A stretch of DNA of 64,000 nt, taken from the NCBI GenBank assembly GCA_012845835.1, contig JABAKD010000010.1:2041501-2105500 (forward strand). The letters are read 5' to 3'. This DNA comes from Undaria pinnatifida (taxonomy: Eukaryota > Sar > Phaeophyceae > Laminariales > Alariaceae). The notes under the pieces were generated by a model. The model was given only the letters and a program-made list of their open reading frames with translations. It did not search any database and was not told the DNA's origin. Positions 48,675-60,694 of the stretch are shown piece after piece. The position numbers and the translations under genes were made by a program. How positions within the stretch are numbered: position 1 is the stretch's first letter; each line of letters opens with the position of its first letter.

Positions 48675-48987
48675 ACCGGTCGCCCCGGTGGCGTATCAGG
48701 TTATCCTCGAGCCTGGTATAGGTCAGTTTCGTGAGTTCGAGCCCCTCCGAGTGCATACTCGTAAAAATTCGTTGGGACTTGTTCTTGTGAACAAATTGAC
48801 TTGCGGAAAGCGCGAGAGCGTGAGTTAGCAACACTCGATGAAAAATACGACGAGCAGTGGGATTGCTGAACCCTATGCGCGATAAAAATTGAAGGCAAGA
48901 ATCGGGGGGGAGAAGGGACGACACCTGTGACCACGGCTTGTCCAGACGCTGGAAAGCGAAAAGTGTGTAAGAAAAAAAAAAAAAAAA
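48675..48987 (+). mobile_element. S1 tRNA-derived SINE, most complete copy
   Basis: A box at 48689-48700, B box at 48733-48743, a spacing of 44 bases as in tRNA genes, and a 16-base poly(A) tail at 48972-48987. The matching unoccupied site lies near 50190, which shows that this is an insertion. Confidence 0.8.
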
Positions 48988-49234
48988 TGGTGATTATAGT
49001 ACACAGTAGTAGTATTTTACTTCGTAGTATTTTAGTATCATATATATATATATGGAGGTATTTTACGGGTTTTCTCTCTATCTACCGAGTTTAGGCCACC
49101 CGCGCACATGGCTCAGTACGCCATTCAGCGATGGACATAAGATGCCTGAAAGCATTGCTGCTGGCGCAGCATACCGAACAGTCCCTCGGTGGCGACGCAC
49201 ATCGTCAAGAAAACGGAAATAACCCAGTACTTAA

Positions 49235-49417
49235 GGCGGACCAAAGACGGCATTGATCTCATAGAGGGTATCAAGTAAGTGCATCAATGGCACTGGGGAA
49301 AGAACGCAACAAGGTGAAGAATATAGGGCAGCCTTACGCTAATTTGTGACGGCCATTGGAAGGCACACAAATTTCAAGACGATGGTGGCCAGACCCAGAC
49401 TTCAGTCTCTTGGGTAT

Positions 49418-49462
<45 letters not shown>

Positions 49463-49740
49463 GCTGTTGTTGTTGTTGTTGTTGTTGTTCTCACATCAAC
49501 TCGCATACTCAAGCCCGTGGTCACAGGACAGGCTCCAGTCACTCTGGAGCTGAGGAATACCCCAGGGAAAAAAACACTAACAAAACCAAAGGTGGTCGTA
49601 CACGCATATATCACAGCTGACGCAATTCATGCCTCCACCAGAAACATATAAAAGTGAAGTCGGGAGTCAGCCTACGGTGTACCAGGTCCATACTGGTGCA
49701 TACGTCTCACTACTCGCGCCTGGAAAAACTGACTAGACTC
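49235..49740 (-). mobile_element. Rearranged LINE 3' UTR with (GTT)n inside
   Basis: Two LINE segments in minus orientation (49235-49415 and 49482-49740) are separated by (GTT)n at 49421-49481, so the 3' terminus of one copy abuts the internal part of another. Confidence 0.7.
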
Positions 49741-49751
49741 TATACATTAAT

Positions 49752-50245
49752 ATACCTCTACGACTAAAAATGCGTACCAGATATGATAAACTATTATCTA
49801 ACAGGTGTGTGATCTTGACTCTAAATTGATATTTCACCCGTACGTACGTACACATCCAGCACCACTAATCCATAACCTTGCCGAGATGTGGGATTTTCTT
49901 AGGTCACCAATTAATTGTACGACAGGTATACATATTGCAAGTACGGCAAAGAGCAAGATGATGCGGTCATGCAATGCCACCGCCAATGAACACGAGGGGG
50001 AGAACACGAGAGGGGGAGAAGTGCAAATCAGCACACGGGCGTAAATGTTTTAAAGGGACCCTTGATGTGTCCACGCTCAATTACAATCCTACTTCGTACG
50101 CCACAGGTTGCGAGGCGATCATTTCACGCAGACGGTACGTACGAAGTACCCTACGCGTACTATTAATAGGTTAGTAGTAGTGCGGTTATAATATTATGGT
50201 GATTATAGTACAGTAGTAGTATTAGACTATACTTCGTAGTATTTT
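49752..50245. repeat. Paralogous block, empty-site copy
   Basis: Uninterrupted version of 47995-49040. It shows GTAAATGTTTTAAAGGGACC and GGTTATAATATTATGGTGAT where the other copy carries insertions. Confidence 0.8.
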
Positions 50246-50287
50246 AGAATCAGAGACTGAAGTACTGAAGTCTGGGTCTGGCCATCA

Positions 50288-50787
50288 NNNNNNNNNNNNN
50301 NNNNNNNNNNNNNNNNNNNNNNNNNNNNNNNNNNNNNNNNNNNNNNNNNNNNNNNNNNNNNNNNNNNNNNNNNNNNNNNNNNNNNNNNNNNNNNNNNNNN
50401 NNNNNNNNNNNNNNNNNNNNNNNNNNNNNNNNNNNNNNNNNNNNNNNNNNNNNNNNNNNNNNNNNNNNNNNNNNNNNNNNNNNNNNNNNNNNNNNNNNNN
50501 NNNNNNNNNNNNNNNNNNNNNNNNNNNNNNNNNNNNNNNNNNNNNNNNNNNNNNNNNNNNNNNNNNNNNNNNNNNNNNNNNNNNNNNNNNNNNNNNNNNN
50601 NNNNNNNNNNNNNNNNNNNNNNNNNNNNNNNNNNNNNNNNNNNNNNNNNNNNNNNNNNNNNNNNNNNNNNNNNNNNNNNNNNNNNNNNNNNNNNNNNNNN
50701 NNNNNNNNNNNNNNNNNNNNNNNNNNNNNNNNNNNNNNNNNNNNNNNNNNNNNNNNNNNNNNNNNNNNNNNNNNNNNNNNNNNNNNN
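50288..50787. other. 500-base scaffold gap (N)
   Basis: Exactly 500 N. The left edge (50255-50287) is a plus-orientation LINE 3' UTR piece (GAAGTCTGGGTCTGGCCATC), so the gap probably falls in repeat sequence. Confidence 0.98.
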
Positions 50788-51639
50788 CCTACCGCACACC
50801 ACCTTCATTACCCAAAGATACTTGTAGTCGCAGTCAATAAAAGCCCTCGCTCTTCTCTCTGCTTTTTTTTTGCCCATTCTGTTTTCCTGTTGGGTACCCT
50901 TAGGGTCTATTGAGGCGCGATGATGTCGGTATCGGGCACCATCGCCGTCGAAGATATAGATAGTCGAGGGACAGTCCAGGCAACAATGCTCCTGAAACCC
51001 TCTATCTAGTAGTGTAGTAGTAGTTGCATTCGGAATCTAGTTTGGGCGCTTGCCACGACGCCGGCTGGGTGGTGTCATTCGCGTTGCTGCTGCGTTTTTT
51101 GCGTTTTTTGTGCATATTATCAAGTAAGTGTTAGGCCTCGTTTGTGCGTTCGGTATGAGGGTGACGATGGCGGTAAATTGGCACCATTTTTTTGTGTCGT
51201 CAGAAACAGTGTGTGTGTTCTTGGCATAATTACACCGACATTTCCACCCATCTACACCCAGCACAACTCTATCAGTAGTGTCCGTGATCCCTCCTAGTCT
51301 ATAGAGTGAGACGAGTTCACTCTGTCGTCACAAACTACGAGACAAAAAGAGATTCACAATCATATTACAATATTTTTACAATTCGACGCGAGTCTTCGAC
51401 GAGTGAGTGAAGAAGATAAATGCTGAATTCTTGTCGCGATAAAAATGACGCACGTACGGTATATAGTCCAGTGGGGAGGGAGGAAGAGGGCTCGCTCTGT
51501 GACGCCGGATCCGAGATACTACTACTGAGAGGGAGCGCAAGAGAGTAGTGCGAGGATCATAAATGGCATGAGGAAAATACAAAATGCATCTAAATTATAC
51601 ATACAACACAAAATACAATATATATATATGTCGTACAAC

Positions 51640-51775
51640 GCAATGTGCAACATGCTGCAATGCAACAATGCAACATGCATCATGCACGCCGTTGCGTTGC
51701 AAATATTGCAATTACATTGCTTTGCACATCATTGCATTGCATATCCACATTGCATGGCACATTGCAAATACAGCG
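51640..51775. repeat. ATTGCA/TGCAAT-rich stretch
   Basis: Dense overlapping TGCAA, ATTGCA and CATTGC words in both orientations over about 135 bp. Confidence 0.7.
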
Positions 51776-51782
51776 AAGGGTT

Positions 51783-52505
51783 AGGGGATTAGTGGGGTAT
51801 TAGTCCGTTTGACCACTTGCAAAAGGTGAACCTATATTTTAGCTTACCCAAACTAGACCTTAAAACACTCTTCCCCCCTGAAACGGCGGGATAGCAAGTC
51901 GACCGGATATACGGCGGACCTGTCAATTATCCAAGCCGTTTCATTTCCTGGGTATACCGGGGAGAGTATTTTTCAAGTTCGACATGGGGAAAATCTGAAA
52001 AAGTTTAGTATGGTGGATGTGGGGCTCGAACCCACGATCCCAAAAAACCCCTGGTCTGTCGACGACGCCATTTGTTAAGGGATTAGTGGGGCATTAGTCC
52101 GTTTGACCACTTGCAAAACGTTCACCGATAGCTTACCCAAACTAAGCCTACTAAGCCTCATAGAACACAACTGGTCAAACGGACTAATACCCCCGATTTA
52201 CCTTTACAAATGGCGTCGTCGACAGACCATGGGTTTTTTGGGTCGTGGGTTCGAGCCCCACATTCACCATACTAAACTTTTTCATATTTTCCCCATGTCG
52301 AACTTGAAAAATACTCTCCCTGGTATACCCAGGAAATGAAACGGCTTGGATATTGACAGAGGTCCGCCGTATATATATATATATCCGGCCGACCTGCTAT
52401 CCCGCCGTTTCAGGGGGGGGAAGAGTTCTAAGGCTTAGTTTGGGTAAGCTATAGGTTAACCTTTTGCAAGTGGTCAAACGGACTAGTACCCCACTAATTA
52501 CTTAA
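51783..52505. mobile_element. 720-bp foldback element with tRNA-like T arms
   Basis: Two arms of about 340-370 bp (51783-52151 and 52168-52505) are inverted copies. Each contains a T-arm-like GTGGGTTCGAGCCCCAC (52019-52035 minus, 52245-52261 plus) and ends with the ATTAGTCCGTTTGACCAC motif. No coding capacity. Could be a foldback MITE or two head-to-head tRNA-derived SINEs. Confidence 0.75.
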
Positions 52506-53149
52506 CAGAAGTGTGAGTGGGCCGTCGTTGCATAATGAGCCGCAATGAACACGGGAGGGGGGAGAAGATGCACGCCACCACACACACCAGACTGTTTGAG
52601 CAACAGAAACTAAGCAAACATTATGGAAGGGTATTATACAAGCAAATAGATACCACTGATTTGTGGAAGGGCATTATTCGGTTTGCGTAGCGGAACGTCA
52701 TCTAACAATAAATAACATAATCTCTGTGACCACCCAGGTCGCGATTTCGCGCGGAGTTAATCGATGCAGGCTATCTCTGAGGGATCGTCAGGCCGCGAGG
52801 GAAAGGGAGGAAGAAGCGGGAGGACTACGTCCACTGGCCTGGAGTGTCAATGATGTTGATGAAGATTAACGTAATCCCTCAACTAAAACATACCTGGTAT
52901 ATTATATAGAGGGAGGAAACAGCAGTAGTATCAATAGTAGATATAAAAAAGGAGAAAAGATGTTGGGAAAGGAAATGGGGAAATGGTTGGCGGAAGGAAC
53001 CACTGCTTTATGGTGCTATCATTCGACCTTTTCATTGGTACTACTTACTGCTGCTTTATGGAAGGATATTCGATTTACATCGGAACGGCATCTACGCTAT
53101 ATTGTCGGAGGGCAAAAAGTATAATAACAAATATAAATATAAGAGCCGC

Positions 53150-53450
53150 CCATGCCGCTGCTACAATTCCCACCCCCCCCCCGCCCCCAACGCCCCCTCC
53201 TTCCCCACTACCCGCACCATCGCCTAGACCTAGCACCAGGCGTAAAGCAAACCCCTACATCTATGCGACCTAAAGCCCTTCTCCCCCCCCCTCCCCCCGC
53301 CACATTCCCCCCCCCCCCTCCCCCCCAAGAAGGATTTATAGTTGATCCACGCACAAGTTGAGCTGCCCCACCTATCCCTTCCCCCCCCTCCCCCCCTCCC
53401 GCCCCCCTGTTGATCAAAACCAGCCCCCCACGTCCTTCAAAACTCCGTCC
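53150..53450. repeat. C-rich low-complexity stretch
   Basis: CCCCCC runs split by short unique sequence, adjoining the R1 copy at 53.4 kb. It resembles (inverted) the G-rich part of long-form R1. Confidence 0.6.
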
Positions 53451-53775
53451 TCCCCTCACCGGTTTTTCGACTTACAGGATTCACTTGACAAACTGATGCA
53501 TTTCCTTCCACAGCTGTCAGATTTTGTCCCCCTCAGAAACGGGTTTTATAGTTTCCGCGCACAGACTAACATCACCCTGTTGACCCTGATAGCTACGCTG
53601 TAGTTGTAAGGGGAGTCGCCGACGTATATCCTTAAATGAGGACACACAACTCGTAATAAGCGCGATCAGAGTATCACACACAGCTTGCAAAGATGAGTTT
53701 CGACAAAATATTCGATCTCACAGCTGGAGTGTATTTTCATTTTTATAATATATTTAAATAAATAAAGGGACGGCG
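53440..53775 (-). repeat. R1 repeat, minus orientation
   Basis: Contains, reversed, CCGGTGAGGGGAGG, AACTATAAAACCCG, TCGGCGACTCCCCTT and ACACTCCAGCTGTGAGATCG, as in the 37.3-kb copy. Confidence 0.75.
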
Positions 53776-53779
53776 AGAA

Positions 53780-54650
53780 AGGGACAAAGTGGATGAAAGG
53801 CAGAGGGGAAAGTCGGTTCAGCAAGAACTCGCATACCGGCGGTGGTGGCAGTACCGCGGTACGTATCGACCGACACTGCACCCCCCCGAGGGGCATGGAG
53901 CAGGCCATCCAAATAACGAAAACGAAGCATGGGCTAGTCACAGAGGAGCTTGAGGTCATGTCAGCCAGGTTCTACCCATTAATCGACCTGTTTCCTTGGT
54001 ACCCTATCTGACTGTCTGCCGTTTTCGTTCTTCTTGCTTTCTTCGGCCAGCCGCGGTTTCTCTACCCGCCCCCCCTCCCCGCCCCCCTATTTTAACTTTG
54101 GGCGTCACGCATCCGGACTGCGTGGAGGTCCGACCTCCTCTGCGTGTGCCACCAGGCCATGAACCGTTCGGGTGTTTCGAGAACCCCCGGTCCCTCTTGC
54201 CCGCCTTCTTTGCCGCATGGACACACAGCAGTAGTTAGTACGGTTTCAACTCTCTCCAAACTGCCGCACGCGGTGAGGAGGAGTCTTCCGTAGAGCCTTC
54301 TGTGGATCGAAAAACGGCGAGGTCGCGTCTGTCAGGGTTCTGAGAAGCACTTGTTCGCTGCCCCACCTACCTGGTGCCGGGTTGTTCCATCGGCTACGAG
54401 TATCCGGAGGAGATATCTGCGCAAACATCATCCGGCTGGATAATCATTCGCCCGTGTTGTTTCGCCGTTTGTGCCGTTGCCCCGCTGACCGCCCCAGCGA
54501 ACTGCAGCGAGGAAGAGGCGCCGTTTCCGGATGGTCGTTTCGATGTTCTCCTCTCTCTCGCATTTCGTAATCAAGACAGTCTGGAGGGGCCTTGGCGTAC
54601 GAGAGGTTAGTGTGGTTGGGCACGACTAGAAATTATCATGAAAAACGTGC
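53780..54650. other. Unassigned, non-repetitive stretch
   Basis: Less repetitive and richer in GC than its neighbours, with open frames of 60-80 codons on both strands. I recognise no protein family and no consistent splice structure. It could hold a gene fragment. Confidence 0.3.
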
Positions 54651-54699
54651 TTTTTAGGGGTGTCCTACTTTATGAGCTTTACTACTGCTGTTGTAGTAC

Positions 54700-54880
54700 A
54701 CTGACTGTTTCACTTTTTATATGTTTCTGGTGGAGTCATGAATTGCGTCAGCTGTGATATATGCGTGTTCCACCTTTGTTTTTTTTTTGTTTGTGTTTTT
54801 CCCTGGGGTATTCCTCAGCTCCAGAGTGACTGGAGCCTGTCCTGTGACCACGGACTTGATTGTGCGAGTTAATGTGTGAG

Positions 54881-54911
<31 letters not shown>

Positions 54912-54941
54912 GCAACAACAACAGCAACAACAACAACAACG

Positions 54942-55013
<72 letters not shown>

Positions 55014-55023
55014 ACGACAACAA

Positions 55024-55085
<62 letters not shown>
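54700..55085 (+). mobile_element. LINE 3' end with 200-bp (AAC)n tail
   Basis: TATATGTTTCTGGTGGAGTC through CCCTGGGGTATTCCTCAGCT and GAGTTAATGTGTGAG, then (AAC)n from 54881 to 55085 with scattered G substitutions. Creates polyAsn/polyThr and polyLeu artefact frames. Confidence 0.75.
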
Positions 55086-55130
55086 CCATTATTACTCTGT
55101 TTTCATAATGGATGGAACTAACGCTAACCT

Positions 55131-55215
55131 TTACAGCCGGAACCCGTTTTTGGGGGACAAAATCACTTGGAATTAGTATAGGGAGGAATTTTGGGGCTCT
55201 CAAGGGGTCAAGCCT
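55131..55215. repeat. 85-bp dispersed repeat
   Basis: CTTTACAGCYGGAAC, then ACTTGGAATTAGTATAGGGA, recurs at 61040-61125. Confidence 0.75.
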
Positions 55216-56093
55216 AACCCTAGCCCATACGAAATACCCCGACATTACTGATCCCTAAAGTGACGTCTTTCAGGTGCGCGTACATTATGAAATAACACGA
55301 AATATCTGTTGATGATATTATTGGTGAATCTGGTGTGCGACTGACTACGACGTGAGTGGAATGTTTCCTCCTCTCAAGAGAGGCACGTAACAACGTAACA
55401 ATAATAATGACGTACGTATTTCAGACCAACCTGTTGTCGTGTTTGTCGTGTTGGAGGAAACTCTTTTTTTGGTTCCGTACACCGCAAACAGCAGGCAGTG
55501 CACCATGATATATACTCGGAGTATATGCTACAATACGTGGGCTGGTGGTCGGGTGGGAGGCAACGCTAACCCCGACCAGAACCCTAGTAACCCCCAAGGT
55601 TATAACCCTAGTAACTCCAGGGTTCCTAGTAACTCCAGGGTTATAAATCTAGTAACCACAAGGTTATAACCCCCACGTTATGGAGTGACCCGTGCTCGGA
55701 TGCTTTGGCTTGTGAAGTGCGGCCGTCTGGATGTTGTGTTTTGGCCGTCGTCGGTGCTGTGTAGCTGATAATGCTGTGATTGGGAAAGACGGAGCACCAA
55801 CATAATTTTCCGCGCTGATACTCTTCTCGTCAAAAATCCGTTAATATATGTTAATCTATGTATGCATGTGTGTGTTGCCTTTCCATACTTCAAGGTTTGT
55901 TCCAGTCATGACGATCTCTCTTCATCTGAATATTGCATAGTACCCTACCTGGTCTCATGTTCTTATTCGTGAAGCGAATGTTCGTTGCGGCTCATTGCAT
56001 GGCTTAACAGAGTTAATCCCCTTGCCATCTTCCCGTAGTTTGTGAGAGCACTATTTTAATAACTATCTATCAATATTAATATCATTATCATCA

Positions 56094-56407
56094 TTTTTTT
56101 TTACCCTTACACTTCTACTTTCCAGCTTCTGGACAAGCCGTGGTCACAGGTGTCGTCCCTTCTTCCCCCCGGTTCTTGTCTTCAATTTTTATCGCGCATA
56201 GGGTTCAGCAATCCCACCACTGCTCGTCGATTTTTCATCGAGTGCTGCTAACTCACGCTCTCGCCTTTTCTGCAAGTCAATTTGTGCGCAAGAAAAAGTT
56301 CCGTGCGCACGAATTTATACGAGTATGCACTCGGGGGAGTTCGAACTCACGAAACTGACCTATACCAGGCTCGAGGATGACCTGATACGCCACGGAGGGG
56401 CGACCGG
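56094..56407 (-). mobile_element. S1 tRNA-derived SINE
   Basis: Same element, slightly diverged (extra bases in the body, altered head GGTCGCCCCTCCGTGGCG). Short A tail. Confidence 0.7.
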
Positions 56408-56630
56408 GTTGTTTACCCAAGGAAAGGTGCGAGTATTCTAGGAGCGAGCTGCGCCACTGGGCAGTATACCCCCTGCTCAATGAATTCACCGCGCTTATTG
56501 CTTCCAGATCGGGGTTGAGGCCGCACTACAACTACGGCGGTATTAACTAACCGTTGTTCCTGTGCACGGGGCGAAGGAGGGTATACATCAGTCTCCCTAC
56601 CTTATTGTGTTTTCACAATGGATGGTAAAA

Positions 56631-56648
56631 CCCTAACCCTAACCCTAA
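56631..56648. repeat. Three telomere-type CCCTAA repeats
   Basis: Interstitial CCCTAACCCTAACCCTAA next to a GTTTTCACAATGGATGG flank that is also found (as TTTTCATAATGGATGG) at about 55100. Loose CCTAGTAAC/AACCCTAG variants lie at 55580-55680. Confidence 0.8.
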
Positions 56649-57368
56649 CTCATAGGGAATACACTATACCGATGAGTTTCCTCCACTGACGTCACTGGAG
56701 TGAAATGGTTGAAAAAACACGACACTATCTCCGTTGGATATTTCTGCCCGTGTATGCTTGGATTGATTGGTTGATCCGGTCGGATAGGAATAGGCCTAGA
56801 GAGACGAAAAGGTGGTGGAAACACACGATAATGTACGTAGGACACCCAAAAAACGGTTGCCATACACGACACATTCGAAGGTTGTCACGGTTAGAGATAT
56901 AGTGCAACTCGTTACTGCTGTGTCGTGCGTATGACAACCGTTTTCTCGAGCGAAGTCTGGCGTCTCGTTCGTTGGGGACAGCTACGTAAAATAATAGTCT
57001 ATGTGCGCGGCCAACATCGCTCCGGCGATTCATGAATCACCCCGGGCTATTACACATGCCTGGTGAGCACACAGTACATGGTGAGTAGTGATGAGTGCGC
57101 GTGCGTGTAGTGTCCGTGCTCTGGTTGGTGTGGGTGCGTGCGCACGTGCGGGTGTGTGCGAGCTTAGTGCGTACGTTCGTCGGTCCATCGTCCCCAGTAG
57201 CCCCGTCCTTTGCTTTCGTATCACATATTCCATGGATAGCCTGGGATCGTCTGTCGTTTGTTCTATTTTCCTGGGCAGTGGATGGCGCCCGTAAACGCCA
57301 GGCAGTTGCTGGTTAGCCTGTCTGGAGCGGCTTTTGAAAGAATTGCGACCATTGATCAATGGTGCGTT

Positions 57369-59810
57369 CAGTGTTGCAGATATGTATCTGTCAAATATAC
57401 ACCGACTGCTCTTTTTTTTCTGTGACGGTTTATCTTTGCCCTCCTCCTTCTCATCCTCCTCCTCATCCTCTTCCTCCTCCTCCTCCTCCTCCTCCCCGTC
57501 TTCCTTCCCTCCCCCCCATCCCCCCCTCCTCCTCCACCTCCCCGCGCTCTCGCCCCCCCCTCCCCGGCTGCTGATCCCCCTCCCCCCCCTTCCCCTTATT
57601 TTTCCCCTTCCCCCCGTCCGTCTCCTCCCTCTCCTCCCCCTCCACTCTCGCCCCTTCCCAGGCCCCGCCCCGTGCTGCAGATATTTATCTGTGAAAAAAT
57701 ATAGGTCGATGGCTCTCTGTATTGACGATTTTGTTTTCCCTCCTCCTCCTCCTCCTCCTCGTCCTCCTCCTCCTCCTCCTCCTCTCCGTCTTCCTCCCCC
57801 CCCCCCCCCTCCCCCCCTCCTCCTCCACCTCCCCGTGCTCTCCCCCCCCCCCCCCGGCCGCTGACCCCCCCCCCCCAACCTTCCCCTTATTCTTCCGCTC
57901 CCCCCCATCCGTCTCCCTCCCCTCCTCCCCCTCCGCTCTCCCCCTCCTCCCTTCCCCCCCTCGCCCCGTGCTGCAGATATGCATCTGTCAAATATATGTC
58001 GATTGCTCTTTCTCTAACGGTTTATCTTTTCTCTCCTCCTCCTCCTCCTCCTCCCCGTCTTCCTCCCCTCCCCCCCCCTCTACCCCCCCTCCTCCTCCAC
58101 CTCCCCGCGCTCTTGCCCCCCCCCCCCGGCCGCTGACCCCCCCCTCCCCGTTACCCTTATTCCTCCCCTCCCCCCCGTCCGTCTCGTCCCTCTCCTCCCC
58201 CTCCACTCTCCCCCTCCCCCTCCCCCGCGCACCGTGCTGCAGATAATCATCTGTCGAATATGCGTCAATGGCTCTCTCTCTGACGGTTTAGCTTTTCCCT
58301 CCTCCATTTCGTTCTCCTCCTTCTCCTCCTCCTCCTCCTCCCCCCCGTCTTCCTGCCCCCCCCGCCTCCCCCAGTTTAGCTTTTCCCTCCTCCATTTCGT
58401 TCTCCTCCTCCTCCTCCTCCTCCCCGTCTTCCTGCCCCTCCCCCCTCCCCCCCTCCTCCTCCACCTCCCCGCGCCTCCCCCCCCCCCCCCGCCGCTAATC
58501 CCCCCCCCCCGTTCCGCCCACCCCCCCCTTCCCCTTATTCCTCCCCTCTCTCCCGTCCGTCTCCTGTCCCCCGTCGGCCTCCTCTCCCTCCTCCCCATCC
58601 ACTCTCCCCCCCGCCCCCTTCCTCTCCCCCGCCCCGTGCTGCAGATATTTATCTGTCAAATATACGTCGATTGCTTTTTCTCTGGCGGTTTATTTTTTCT
58701 CTCCTCTCCCTCTTCCTCCTCCCCCTCCCCGTCCGCCCCCCCCCCCCCCGTCCTCCCCTCCCCTTCACCTCCCCACGCCTCGCCCCACCCCCCGGCCACT
58801 GATCCTCCCCCCCCTTCGCCTGTTTCCTCCCCTACCCCCCGCCCGTCTCCTCCCCCGCCTCCCCCTCCAATCTCCCCCCCCGCGCCTTCCCCCCTCCCTC
58901 CCCGTGCTGCAGATATTTATCTGTCAAATATACGTCGATTGCTCTGTGTCTGACGGTTTATATTTGCCCTCCTCCTCCTCCTTCCCCTCCTCCTCCTCCT
59001 CCCCCCCCCCCCCCCCCCCCTCCCCTCCACCCCTCCCACCTCCCCGCGCCCCCATCTCCCCGGCCGCTGCTCCCCCCCCCCCCCTTTACTCCCCCCCCCC
59101 CCCCCCCTTCCCCTTATTCCTCCCCTACCCCCCGTTCGTCTCCTCCCCCTCCTCCCCCTCCACCCACCCACGCCCCCCCTTCCCCCCTCTTCCCCCCCCC
59201 GCCCCGTGCTGCAGATATTTGTCTGTCAAATATACGTCGATTGCTCTCTTTCTGACGGTTTATCTTGTCCCTGCTCTTCCTCCTCCTCCTCCTCCTTCTC
59301 CTCCTCCTCCTCCTCCTCCTCCTTCCCGCCTTCCTCCCCCGCCCTCCCCCTCCACCCCTCCTCCTCCACCTCCCCGCGTCCCCCCCCCCCCCCCCCACGG
59401 CCGCTTCTCCCCTCCCCCCCGTTCATCCCCCCCACCCCTTCCCCTCATTCCTCCCCTCGCCCCCGTTCGTCTCCCCCCTCTCCTCCCCCTCCACTCTCCC
59501 ACCCCCCCCTTCCCCCCCCCCACCCCGTGCTGCAGATATTTATCTGTCAAATATACGTTCATTGCTCTCTCTCTCTGACGGTTTCTCTTTCCCCTCCTCC
59601 TCCTCCTCCTCCTCCCACGTCTTCCTTCCCCCCCCCCCCCCGCTCCTCCAGCTCCCCGCGCCCCCCCCCCCCCCCCCCGGCCGCTGCCCCCCCCCGTTCC
59701 TCACCTCCCCCCCCCCCCTTCCCCTTATTCCTCCCCTCCCCCCCCCCGTTCGTCTCCTCCCCCCCCTCCCCCTCCACCCCTCCCCGCTCCTGCCCGTTCG
59801 CGCTTGTTTC
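57369..59810. repeat. Eight-unit ~300-bp satellite with CT strand bias
   Basis: Each unit has a conserved head (GTGCTGCAGATATTTATCTG, then TCAAATATACGTCGATTGCTC and GACGGTTTATCTTT), followed by (TCC)n and long C-rich sequence. Heads begin near 57371, 57671, 57967, 58234, 58637, 58904, 59206 and 59528. Long Pro/Ser or Gly/Arg frames are artefacts. Confidence 0.9.
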
Positions 59811-60694
59811 TGTGTCCTGTAAACACTCGGCGCAAACAGTCGGCAATAGACAATAAAACGAATAGAGCACAACGCCTTGTTTCTGTTGGATGTTACACCA
59901 TACTCGGAGGACATGCTACAAGTAGTCTGGTTATAACAAGATATGAACTACTACAGAAGTAATTTTCAGTAAAAAGAGAGGAATATACGTCATCTATCGT
60001 TGGTTCTGGTTCCTGTTTCAGGTGTTTGCATGTATGTTTGCTTGTCCCTTCTACTATTTTTGCGTTTTTCTCTCTCCTTTTCCCTCTCTAGACGTGACTC
60101 AGGTCCGGGATCCGGGGTCCATAAGCGGACTCTTCTCCCCCCCTCCCCACTACGGTGCGCGCCTTCGTTGTTTTCGCGAGAAGACTCCAGCCCTATGTTC
60201 CCTCGTCGACTCGCATCGCATCGCGCCTACCCACGCTGCTAGGCGCTTTCGGCAGTTGATTGATCCTTTTTATTTTTTTATTTTTTGCAAATATAACCTC
60301 TAAAGTTCGACCCACGTCAAATTCGAACCCTCTAGAACTAACTCTATTGATATTAGTAGTATATTCGTAGTACTAGCATTCTACAGTAGCATTCTACGGT
60401 GGCATTCTAGTAGCGAGTCATTCCACGTTGGAGGTTGCAGTTTTTGCGCCAAAACGTCCCTGGCTGGCTAATTGAGCTCCTCATGTGAGGCTCATGTGAG
60501 GAACTACCTGTCAGTGAAGCAATTTGACGAGTATACATATAATATTTCAGGACTAAGGCATAGAATCTTGGTCAGATTGTTCAAACGAATGCCTTCGAAG
60601 TCATTTTTCGGGTGGGGTATTGAGTTCCTCATGTGAGTGGAACTCAGGGACTGATCGATCATGCTGCCACCCTACCGTGGGAGGATGGCTCTAA

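Larger units (their letters stand above)
47995..49040. repeat. Paralogous block, copy with two insertions
   Basis: Starts with AAAAATGCGTACCAGATATG and matches 49752-50245, apart from the S2 (48271-48526) and S1 (48675-48987) insertions. Confidence 0.8.

Noticed and set aside
52000-52262. Possible functional tRNA genes at the T-arm motifs
   Set aside because: No matching acceptor and D stems. The motif recurs in a repeat family, so it is tRNA-derived and not a tRNA gene.
54748-55245. 165-residue poly-Leu frame and polyAsn/polyThr frames
   Set aside because: Translation of the (AAC)n LINE tail.
57030-59856. Many open frames of 70-290 residues, Pro/Ser or Gly/Arg rich
   Set aside because: All lie in the CT-biased satellite and exist in several frames on both strands. 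No domain and no codon bias.
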